Positions 1-5,442 of a stretch of DNA of 5,491 nt are shown in pieces. Under the pieces are notes generated by a model, which was given only the letters and a program-made list of their open reading frames with translations, did no database searches and had not been told where the DNA came from. Made by a program: the position numbers and the translations under genes. Source of the DNA: an uncultured Loktanella sp. (lineage in GTDB: Bacteria > Pseudomonadota > Alphaproteobacteria > Rhodobacterales > Rhodobacteraceae); the NCBI GenBank assembly GCA_913061335.1, contig CAJXTP010000198.1, positions 1 through 5,491 of the forward strand, given 5' to 3'. Every line of letters starts with the position of its first letter. Position 1 is the first letter of the stretch.

Positions 1-88
1 AATTTCCGCGTCATAACTCATGAAAATTTTCGGGTTTTGGCGTAGCTCAGGTATAACAATTAATTAACTTATTGAAGGGAATTTTATT

Positions 89-658
89 TTGTCAAATATT
101 TATACATTGCTCGCCATTGGCGGGATTTTGGGACTTGCCGCATGTGGTGGTACCAATACGCCGCTAACGTTCGCAGAGGTTTCACAGAATGGTGAAGCTC
201 TCGCCGATCGACTGTTAACCATTCCGTACACGGACCCAAGCAGCCTACCCACGTCTGGCGGCGCGGTTTACGATGGCTATACAGGAATCGTTCTGGACGA
301 CAGCTTTTCGGTTGGCGGCGAATTGGAAATGCGCGTCGATTTTGGATCGGCTGATGAAATTAGCGGTCGCGTCTATAACGTCGTTGACGAATTCGAGACG
401 GCCTATACGGGCGAACTTGCACTAAGTAATTCGATTATTGATCGCGGTGCCGATCTCGCGGTGGAGTATACGTTTGTAGTCGATATGACGGGCAAGTTAC
501 GTGCGGATGGCAGCACATCGGTTGTTGATGCTTATCTAGCAGGTGATTTCACAGGCTTAGACCATCAATATGTAGAAGGCATTGCGGAAGGCATCGTAAC
601 AACCGACGGATTTGTGCAAACCATTACCGACGGCGGGTTTGTTGGCGAATTGCGTTAG
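89..658 (+). CDS. Small predicted lipoprotein, TbpB-like beta-barrel fold suspected
   Basis: This encodes a 189-residue protein with an N-terminal lipoprotein signal: a short hydrophobic stretch ending in the lipobox LAAC, so Cys19 would be lipidated after cleavage by signal peptidase II. The mature part is acidic and rich in Gly, Asp, Thr and Val, with alternating beta-type segments and no further membrane helix. The blocks PTSGGAVYDGYTGI (about 54-67), DFGSADEISG (84-93) and GDFTGLDHQYVEG (152-164) resemble the recurring pattern of TbpB-like beta-barrel lipoproteins common in Roseobacter-group genomes; this is family recall, not a search. It is shorter than true transferrin-binding proteins and no ligand can be inferred. 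The start is TTG at 89; AAGGGA at 75-80, eight bases upstream, decides this start because no suitable ATG precedes the signal peptide. It is followed by its own terminator, so it is probably monocistronic. Export is well supported; the fold is tentative. Confidence 0.8.
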   Translation: MSNIYTLLAIGGILGLAACGGTNTPLTFAEVSQNGEALADRLLTIPYTDPSSLPTSGGAVYDGYTGIVLDDSFSVGGELEMRVDFGSADEISGRVYNVVDEFETAYTGELALSNSIIDRGADLAVEYTFVVDMTGKLRADGSTSVVDAYLAGDFTGLDHQYVEGIAEGIVTTDGFVQTITDGGFVGELR

Positions 659-671
659 ATTTGCTTCTAAT
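642..671 (+). promoter_or_regulatory. Candidate sigma70-type promoter for the 742-1353 gene
   Basis: TTGGCG (642-647) is followed after 18 bases by TCTAAT (666-671), which match the -35 and -10 consensus at 4 of 6 and 5 of 6 positions. It overlaps the 3' end of the lipoprotein gene and lies upstream of the terminator at 692-716. There is no room for a promoter between that terminator and the start at 742, so the downstream gene needs either a promoter like this one or read-through. It is weak evidence by eye only. Confidence 0.25.
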
Positions 672-691
672 GCCTGAGTTCAGATCGCGAG

Positions 692-716
692 GGCATCCCA
701 GTGGGGTGCCTTTTTT
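692..716 (+). terminator. Rho-independent terminator after the lipoprotein gene
   Basis: GGCATCCC (692-699) pairs with GGGGTGCC (703-710), giving 8 base pairs with one U-G wobble and a loop of AGT. Six consecutive T residues (711-716) follow directly. It sits 33 bases after the TAG of the lipoprotein gene and ends 25 bases before the next start codon. If the transcript of the next gene begins upstream, this hairpin would also lie in its leader and could attenuate it. Confidence 0.85.
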
Positions 717-741
717 GTATTCATAATAAGGAGAGGCTGCC

Positions 742-1353
742 ATGCCATTACAGAATCGCGTGGGGCCGACTGGTCAGATCTTGGCTATTCCTGCGCGCGG
801 GACGATGACGGGCAATCGCGGCATTATTCATGGGCCGGACCGTATGCTGGCGACCAAGCGTTGGTCGCATAAGGCGTGGATTTGTTGTGAATTACATTGG
901 CAAGGTCGCAAGCGCCAAGTCATGACGGGCCGCAATTGGACCGAGCTGTTTTTCCTAGATGAGGCTGTGGCTATGTCAGCGGGGCATCGTCCTTGTGGGT
1001 ATTGCCGCCGAACTGCCTATGTCCGGTTTGTGGATGCATGGGAGGCAGCCACAGGTTTGCGCCCAAAGGCCCCTGAAATGGACGCGGCGCTGCACCCTGC
1101 CCGTGTGACGCGCGACAGGTCGCAAGTGACCCATCAGGCGCGGATTGCGACCTTACCGGCGGGCGCGATGATATTGCATGATAACGCCCCGCATTTGGTT
1201 TGTGCCCACGTCTTGCGGCCTTATGCCCCTAATGGGTATGGCGCGCAGGTCCCGCGCGCACGTTGCGGTGACGTGACCGTATTGACGCCTGCGCCGATGG
1301 TTGCGGTGTTGGATAATGGGTACCGACCTGTGATTCATTCTTCTGGGCTTTAA
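742..1353 (+). CDS. Conserved-looking protein of unknown function with Ada-like Cys motif
   Basis: This is a 203-residue protein that I cannot assign to a named family. No signal peptide or membrane helix is visible, so it is probably cytoplasmic. The central segment has Cys48 and Cys49 (WICCELHW), then TELFFLDEAVAMSAGHRPC and a Cys85-x2-Cys88 pair in GHRPCGYCRR. The second half resembles the metal-binding domain of Ada-type proteins, where a 'F.s.eeAl..GfRPC..C.P' segment supplies two of four zinc ligands; here Cys48 or Cys49 and nearby histidines (His43, His52, His82) could supply the rest. That would suggest zinc and perhaps nucleic-acid binding, but this is inference. No methyltransferase, nuclease or helix-turn-helix motif follows. 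The ATG start is firm: AAGGAG at 728-733, eight bases upstream, is an excellent ribosome binding site. The next gene starts 33 bases after the stop with no terminator between, so the two are likely co-transcribed. Confidence 0.85.
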   Translation: MPLQNRVGPTGQILAIPARGTMTGNRGIIHGPDRMLATKRWSHKAWICCELHWQGRKRQVMTGRNWTELFFLDEAVAMSAGHRPCGYCRRTAYVRFVDAWEAATGLRPKAPEMDAALHPARVTRDRSQVTHQARIATLPAGAMILHDNAPHLVCAHVLRPYAPNGYGAQVPRARCGDVTVLTPAPMVAVLDNGYRPVIHSSGL

Positions 1354-1386
1354 GTTTTGTTAACCACGACTTGCGATATTCGCAGC

Positions 1387-1896
1387 ATGGTTTTGCGTCT
1401 TCTCATTGTGTTTCTTTTTGCCGCTTGCAGCCCAAGCGACCGCAATATCCGAACGTATAGTGACGCGACCCAAGTCTGGCAGACGGTCACCCGCGACACC
1501 GAGGTGTTTCGCGACGGCAAAGACCACATTTCGGCGCGTGCAATCATTCTGCAAAAAGACGACACGGTCCGGTATTACCTGTCTTTTTCCGTGTTGCGTG
1601 GCGGCCCAAATGGCCCACGCCTGCGCAGTATGACCCACAATGGAACCGTTTTGGATTACCGCAAACACGACAGGCTAAACGCGTTTTGCATTGATCGCTG
1701 TCACAGGGCAGAAATCGGGGCGGTCACATTTACACAAGCGGGTTTCCGGCAGGCCGCTAATGACGGCATGGTGATCGAAATTGACGGGCTGCGTCGTGAT
1801 TATACCGCGATAATTCCCGCGCGCTTGTTTTGGAATGCGCTATCGACAGCGGGGCTAATCGCCCCTGTAAAAACACCCGTGAACGGGTTTCCTTGA
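1387..1896 (+). CDS. Small exported or lipidated protein of unknown function
   Basis: From the ATG at 1387 this gives 169 residues. The N-terminus (MVLRLLIVFLFAACSPSD) has a basic residue, a hydrophobic core and a lipobox-like FAAC, so Cys14 may be lipidated; Phe at -3 is not the usual Leu, so a plain secretion signal is also possible. The mature part is mixed alpha/beta with a CIDRC pair (Cys101, Cys105) that could form a disulfide in the periplasm. I recognise no family. A TTG at 1357 would extend it by ten residues (MLTTTCDIRS), but these would precede the signal peptide and neither start has a convincing Shine-Dalgarno sequence; I chose the ATG because the signal peptide begins there. It lies 33 bases after the preceding gene and probably depends on translation and transcription from it. 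The TGA at 1894-1896 overlaps the promoter of the helicase gene. Confidence 0.75.
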   Translation: MVLRLLIVFLFAACSPSDRNIRTYSDATQVWQTVTRDTEVFRDGKDHISARAIILQKDDTVRYYLSFSVLRGGPNGPRLRSMTHNGTVLDYRKHDRLNAFCIDRCHRAEIGAVTFTQAGFRQAANDGMVIEIDGLRRDYTAIIPARLFWNALSTAGLIAPVKTPVNGFP

Positions 1897-1921
1897 CGCA
1901 GCCCGCCCATAACGCTATGGC
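1893..1921 (+). promoter_or_regulatory. Promoter of the DEAD-box helicase gene
   Basis: TTGACG (1893-1898) followed by C matches the alphaproteobacterial housekeeping -35 element TTGACGS. TATGGC (1916-1921) lies 17 bases further on and is preceded by GC, so GCTATGGC (1914-1921) fits the Caulobacter-type -10 GCTANAWC at 6 of 8 positions. The -35 overlaps the TGA stop of the upstream gene. Transcription would start near 1928, giving a structured leader of about 80 bases. The consensus is recalled knowledge and the start site is inferred. Confidence 0.55.
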
Positions 1922-1938
1922 ATTGCGCAGTCGAACGA

Positions 1939-1998
1939 CCTGACAATTCGGTCAGGCGGGCCGCGCAATATGAGCGGCCGGAAAGCCGCTACATATTG
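1939..1998 (+). promoter_or_regulatory. Structured 5' leader of the helicase mRNA, two hairpins
   Basis: The first hairpin is CCTGAC (1939-1944) with GTCAGG (1951-1956), a 6-bp stem with loop AATTCG. The second is larger: CAATATGAGCGGC (1966-1978) pairs with GCCGCT-A-CATATTG (1985-1998), giving 13 base pairs, one bulged A (1991) and the loop CGGAAA. It ends at the base just before the AAAGGG ribosome binding site (1999-2004). A competing fold is possible: GGCCGC (1959-1964) with GCGGCC (1974-1979), which shares bases with the larger stem, so only one can form. No T run follows either hairpin, so this is not a terminator. Control of translation or mRNA stability by temperature, or by the helicase itself, is a plausible inference. 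Confidence 0.6.
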
Positions 1999-2009
1999 AA
2001 AGGGCTCAC

Positions 2010-3566
2010 TTGACCAAATTTACTGACCTAAACCTTGATGCCAAGGTTCTCAAAGCCGTCGTTGAGACGGGCTATGATACCCCAACCCCAATTCAAGTCG
2101 GTGCGATTGTACCCGCACTTGAAGGCCGCGATGTTTTGGGGATTGCCCAGACCGGAACTGGCAAAACGGCTGCATTTACACTGCCTATGATCACCCTTTT
2201 GGGCCGAGGTCGTGCGCGGGCGCGTATGCCGCGCAGTCTTATTCTGGCGCCAACGCGTGAATTGGCCGCACAGGTTGCTGAGAACTTTGACACCTACGCA
2301 AAGTATACCAAGCTGTCCAAGGCGCTGCTGATTGGCGGCACCAGTTTTCGCGATCAAGATAAGCTGATCGACAAAGGCGTTGATGTTCTGATCGCAACCC
2401 CAGGTCGTTTGCTCGACCATTTGGAGCGCGGCAAACTGATTCTTACCGATGTTAAGATCATGGTTGTTGATGAAGCTGACCGCATGTTGGACATGGGTTT
2501 CATCCCTGACATCGAAGAGATTTTCAAGCGCACTCCGTTTACGCGTCAGACGTTGTTTTTCTCGGCGACAATGGCGCCTGAAATTGAGCGGATCACCAAT
2601 ACGTTCTTGTCGAACCCCGCCAAGATCGAGGTCGCCCGCGCCGCCACGACAAACGACAACATTAAGCAAGGCGTGCTGATGTTCCGTGGCTCAACCAAGC
2701 CCAAAGAGCCTGCTGAAAAGCGTGCGGTTTTGCGTGCTTTGATTGATGCCGAAGGTGACGCATGTTCCAACGCGATTATTTTCTGTAACCGCAAGTCGGA
2801 CGTGGATATCGTTGCTAAGTCGCTGAATAAGAACGGTTATAATGCTGCCCCTATTCACGGTGACTTGGATCAATCGCACCGCACACGCACGCTGGAATCG
2901 TTCCGTGGCAATGAGCTGCGGTTCCTTGTGGCGTCCGATGTGGCTGCCCGTGGTTTGGATATTCCAGCCGTAACACACGTGTTTAACTTTGACGTGCCAA
3001 GCCACGCCGAGGACTATGTGCACCGGATTGGTCGTACGGGTCGCGCTGGCCGCTCTGGCACTGCGATCATGATTTGCTCTACCCGCGATGAAAAGAACCT
3101 TGAAGACGTAGAACGCCTTGTTCAGGCCGAAATTCCGCGCCTTGAAAGCCCCTCTAAATCTGGCGCCCCTGCTGCACCTGTTCAAACTGAGGCCGCACCA
3201 AAAGAGGAACGCCGCACACGCAGCCGGACCCGCAAGCCACGCGAAGAAAAGGTCGAAGCCCCAAAGATTGAAGCGCCTAAAGTTGAAGCGCCCAAGGTCG
3301 AAGCACCAGTTGTTGTTGCTGACGCCCCACGCGAAGAAAACAAGCGTGAAGAGAAGCCCCGCGAAGCAAGGCAGCGCGATGATCATAAGCGCGACGATAC
3401 AAAGCGCGATGACCACAAACGTGACGATAAGCCAAAGAACGATCGTGGCGGCCGTAATCGCAATAACAATGATCGCGGACGTAACGACAACAACAAGGTT
3501 GTGGGCTTGGGCGATGATACCCCAACGTTTATCGCCAAGAGCTTTATCGAGCGCGTTAAGAATTAG
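2010..3566 (+). CDS. DEAD-box ATP-dependent RNA helicase, RhlE-like
   Basis: This 518-residue cytoplasmic enzyme uses ATP to unwind short RNA duplexes and remodel RNA-protein complexes, typically in ribosome assembly, mRNA decay and cold growth. All core motifs are intact: Q motif (Phe4 to Gln29), motif I AQTGTGKT (46-53), Ia PTRELAAQ (81-88), GG (109-110), Ib TPGR (130-133), II DEAD (154-157), III SAT (185-187), IV IIFCNRK (256-262), V ARGLDIP (313-319) and VI HRIGRTGRAGR (338-348). DEADRMLDMGF and QTLFFSATM point to the RhlE branch, though the exact orthologue is not certain. After about residue 375 comes a low-complexity charged tail of roughly 125 residues with KVEAP and RDDxK repeats and an Arg/Asn/Gly-rich part, ending in a short ordered-looking patch, FIAKSFIERVKN. 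The start is TTG at 2010, set by AAAGGG at 1999-2004 and the Q-motif position. It has its own promoter and a strong terminator. Confidence 0.96.
   Translation: MTKFTDLNLDAKVLKAVVETGYDTPTPIQVGAIVPALEGRDVLGIAQTGTGKTAAFTLPMITLLGRGRARARMPRSLILAPTRELAAQVAENFDTYAKYTKLSKALLIGGTSFRDQDKLIDKGVDVLIATPGRLLDHLERGKLILTDVKIMVVDEADRMLDMGFIPDIEEIFKRTPFTRQTLFFSATMAPEIERITNTFLSNPAKIEVARAATTNDNIKQGVLMFRGSTKPKEPAEKRAVLRALIDAEGDACSNAIIFCNRKSDVDIVAKSLNKNGYNAAPIHGDLDQSHRTRTLESFRGNELRFLVASDVAARGLDIPAVTHVFNFDVPSHAEDYVHRIGRTGRAGRSGTAIMICSTRDEKNLEDVERLVQAEIPRLESPSKSGAPAAPVQTEAAPKEERRTRSRTRKPREEKVEAPKIEAPKVEAPKVEAPVVVADAPREENKREEKPREARQRDDHKRDDTKRDDHKRDDKPKNDRGGRNRNNNDRGRNDNNKVVGLGDDTPTFIAKSFIERVKN
3249..3308 (+). repeat. 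Four KVEAP repeats in the helicase tail
   Basis: Four tandem 15-base units encode KVEAP, KIEAP, KVEAP, KVEAP (residues 414-433). Codons differ between units (for example gcc, gcg, gcg, gca for Ala), so the repeat is preserved at protein level and is not a recent DNA duplication. The Lys/Glu/Ala/Pro content suggests a flexible, extended linker. Confidence 0.8.
3375..3434 (+). repeat. Four RDDxK-type repeats in the helicase tail
   Basis: Residues 456-475 read RDDHK, RDDTK, RDDHK, RDDKP in 15-base units with synonymous variation. The strictly alternating positive and negative charges, followed by an Arg/Asn/Gly-rich stretch (479-496), are typical of disordered RNA-binding or condensate-forming tails; that role is inferred. 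Confidence 0.8.
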
Positions 3567-3580
3567 ACTGTAAGACATTA

Positions 3581-3617
3581 AAAAAGGGCCTCTCCTGAAC
3601 AAGGAGGGGCCCTTTTT
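3581..3617. terminator. Bidirectional Rho-independent terminator between helicase and rnj
   Basis: AAAAAGGGCCTCTCC (3581-3595) pairs with GGAGGGGCCCTTTTT (3603-3617), 15 base pairs with one wobble and the loop TGAACAA. T residues end it on the plus strand, and six A residues (3580-3585) give a U tract on the minus strand. It lies 14 bases after the helicase stop and 63 bases after the rnj stop, so it can end both convergent transcripts. Confidence 0.92.
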
Positions 3618-3647
3618 GTTTGTGGGGTCGTAGGCTAGCAGTACATC

Positions 3648-3673
3648 GTAGGGTGGGTTTTAACCCACCTTAC
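3648..3673. repeat. Palindromic element, possible dispersed REP-like repeat
   Basis: GTAGGGTGGG (3648-3657) pairs with CCCACCTTAC (3664-3673), 10 base pairs with one G-T wobble, around TTTTAA. No U tract follows on either strand, so it is not a second terminator. Elements with a GTAGGGTGGG...CCCACC core are, from memory, scattered through intergenic regions of many proteobacteria, so a dispersed repeat is the likeliest reading. It begins seven bases beyond the rnj stop codon and could protect that mRNA 3' end. Confidence 0.5.
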
Positions 3674-3680
3674 CTGTGCC

Positions 3681-5360
3681 TTAGCTAAGGCGCGAAACGA
3701 TCACTGTGACTTCTGGTTTTTTGCCGATTGAACTATGTGCGGCGCGACGTGCCACGTTTTTCAGCTCTTTTTCCAGCTTCACATCGTCGGCCAGTGTCTT
3801 GTCGTTTGCACGGCCAAGGTACTGCGCCAAATCGGCTTCAACGGATTCGATCAAGGCACCGTTTGAACGGCCTTTTTCGGACAAGCCCATCAGTTCGACC
3901 CACGGGTCGCCCAGCGGATCATCGTTTTCATCCAAGATCAGCGTCACGATCATATGGCCGTTTAGGGCCATGCGGATACGGTCGCGCACAATGCCGTCGA
4001 ACTGCCCAACCTTGACGGACCCGTCCAGATAAGTCCGGCCAGTTTCAACGTGTTCAACAACCTTTGGTGCGTTGCCGGACAGATCGATCATCATGCCGTT
4101 GACCGCCACGATGCCGGTCAGTCCGCGTTCTGCGCCCAGCTTCACGTGCTCGCGCAGGTGACGGTGTTCGCCGTGCATTGGGATCAGGATTTGTGGTTTC
4201 ACGATCTCGTGCAACGTCGCCAAGTCAGGGCGGTTTGCGTGCCCAGACACGTGGTATTTGCCGCCAGCGTCGTCAATCACGTCAACGCCGAGTTCCGACA
4301 GTTGATTCATGATACGAATAACGCCGCGCTCGTTGCCCGGAATGGTTTTGGACGAGAACAAGAACGTATCGCCGTCTTTCAACGTCAGCCCAAGGTATTT
4401 GCCTTGTGACAGCTGAGCAGATGCCGCGCGCCGTTCGCCCTGTGATCCAGTCACAAGCAGCATCAGGTTTTCGCGTGGCATGTTGACCGCGTCTTCTGGT
4501 GATACGCACGGCGGGAAACCAGTCAGCAGACCTGTTTCGGTTGCCGCTTCGACCATGCGCCGCATGGAGCGACCGAGCAGAACGACCGAGCGGTCGGCCT
4601 TTTGTGCCGCAAGCGCCAGTGTTTTCAGGCGCGCGATGTTGGATGCGAATGTGGTTGCTACGACGCAGCCAGTTGCTTTGGTCATCATCTCGGCGATTGC
4701 GTCGCCGATTGTGGATTCGGACCGACCTGGTTCTGGGCTAAACACGTTGGTGGAATCGCAAACCAATGCCTTAACGCCGTCTTTTGAGATTTCAGCCCAA
4801 AGTTCGGGGTTGAACGGGTCGCCGACGACAGGTGTTTCATCGATTTTGAAATCGCCGGAGTGAAGCACACGCCCATCAGGTGTGTCGATCAGCAGGCCCG
4901 CGCTTTCGGGGATCGAGTGCGAGATTGGCACGTAGGATACCTTGAACGGACCGCAGTCGATGACTTGTGGGTAGACGTCCACGACAGTTACGACGCTGTC
5001 GGGGTGCCCATGTTCGGACAGCTTGCGCCGTGCGATGTTCGCGGTGAAAGGACGCGCGTAAACAGGCGCGCCGAGGTCTTCCCAGTAATGCCCAATGCCG
5101 CCGACGTGGTCTTCGTGCGCGTGGGTGATAAAGATACCCACGATGTCAGCGCGGCGCTGTTTCAGCCATGTGATGTCGGGCAGGATGATATCCACGCCCG
5201 GTGTCGTGTCCATGTCAGGGAATGTGATCCCCAGATCGACAACGATCAGTTTCTCTTTGCCTGGTTGGCCGTAGCCATAGACGTAGGCGTTCATGCCAAT
5301 TTCGCCAGCCCCACCAAGGGGCAGATAGATTAGGCGGTCAGCTGCTTTTTTGCGGCTCAT
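3681..5360 (-). CDS. rnj: Ribonuclease J
   Basis: This encodes a 559-residue metallo-beta-lactamase/beta-CASP ribonuclease with 5'-3' exonuclease and endonuclease activity, acting in mRNA decay and rRNA maturation in the cytoplasm. The zinc-binding set is complete: HAHEDH (His80, His82, Asp84, His85), His148 in HSIPES, Asp170 in SGDFKID and His396 in PMHGEH. The 22-residue gap between His148 and Asp170 equals that in Bacillus RNase J1 as I recall it. The beta-CASP insert covers roughly 205-365 and contains CDSTN (201-205), TGSQGER (304-310) and HVSGHA (370-375); a C-terminal domain follows from about 455. The length is normal for the family and nothing is disrupted. The ATG at 5358-5360 is preceded, in minus-strand sense, by AAGGA six bases upstream. 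The upstream gene stops within the start codon (ATGA overlap), so it is translationally coupled and its promoter lies outside the window. Confidence 0.97.
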   Translation of the reverse strand: MSRKKAADRLIYLPLGGAGEIGMNAYVYGYGQPGKEKLIVVDLGITFPDMDTTPGVDIILPDITWLKQRRADIVGIFITHAHEDHVGGIGHYWEDLGAPVYARPFTANIARRKLSEHGHPDSVVTVVDVYPQVIDCGPFKVSYVPISHSIPESAGLLIDTPDGRVLHSGDFKIDETPVVGDPFNPELWAEISKDGVKALVCDSTNVFSPEPGRSESTIGDAIAEMMTKATGCVVATTFASNIARLKTLALAAQKADRSVVLLGRSMRRMVEAATETGLLTGFPPCVSPEDAVNMPRENLMLLVTGSQGERRAASAQLSQGKYLGLTLKDGDTFLFSSKTIPGNERGVIRIMNQLSELGVDVIDDAGGKYHVSGHANRPDLATLHEIVKPQILIPMHGEHRHLREHVKLGAERGLTGIVAVNGMMIDLSGNAPKVVEHVETGRTYLDGSVKVGQFDGIVRDRIRMALNGHMIVTLILDENDDPLGDPWVELMGLSEKGRSNGALIESVEADLAQYLGRANDKTLADDVKLEKELKNVARRAAHSSIGKKPEVTVIVSRLS

Positions 5361-5442
5361 GTATTTTCCTTGTTGTATCGGTGGATGACGGTCAAACCGT
5401 GCATCGTCAAATCGTCTTCAAAGACGTCAAATAATGTTTCTG
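5357..5442 (-). CDS. coaX: C-terminal end of probable type III pantothenate kinase (partial)
   Basis: Reading the minus strand upstream of rnj, one frame stays open from 5440 to a TGA at 5357-5359, giving 27 residues: ETLFDVFEDDLTMHG then LTVIHRYNKENT. The other two frames stop within a few codons. The pattern of LFD, an acidic stretch, DLT, and GL.viyrr near the terminus resembles the C-terminal end of type III pantothenate kinase, the first enzyme of coenzyme A synthesis, as far as I recall that family. A coaX gene directly upstream of rnj is also the usual arrangement in Rhodobacterales. The stop overlaps the rnj ATG by ATGA. The 5' part is cut off because genomic sequence ends at 5442 and the rest is adapter. 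The fragment is too short for certainty. Confidence 0.65.

Noticed and set aside
1..21. Minus-strand ATG at 19-21 opening a frame (MSYDAEI) that runs off the window
   Set aside because: Only seven codons are visible and there is no clear ribosome binding site, so a divergent gene cannot be supported.
22..31. GAAAATTTTC palindrome upstream of the lipoprotein gene
   Set aside because: A 10-base AT-rich palindrome is easily found by chance, and no promoter with good -35 spacing places it as an operator.
39..52. GGCGTAGCTCAGGT, which looks like the 5' end and D-arm of a tRNA
   Set aside because: No anticodon arm, T arm or acceptor partner follows; the next bases are AT-rich leader of the lipoprotein gene.
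1875..1890. Hairpin ACCCG-TGAA-CGGGT with TTT at the end of the small exported protein gene
   Set aside because: The stem is only five pairs and the T run is short and interrupted; it is too weak to call a terminator.
2028..2669. Minus-strand open frame of 213 codons opposite the helicase core
   Set aside because: It has no family motif and no ribosome binding site, and it mirrors the conserved helicase frame.
2691..3602. Long minus-strand open frame of 303 codons opposite the helicase C-terminus
   Set aside because: It is antisense to a fully intact DEAD-box gene, spans the terminator hairpin, and its hydrophobic composition is what the complement of Asp/Asn/Lys/Arg-rich codons produces.
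4050..5333. Several plus-strand open frames opposite rnj
   Set aside because: They are shadows of the intact RNase J frame, full of His/Arg/Val from complementary codons, with no recognisable domain.
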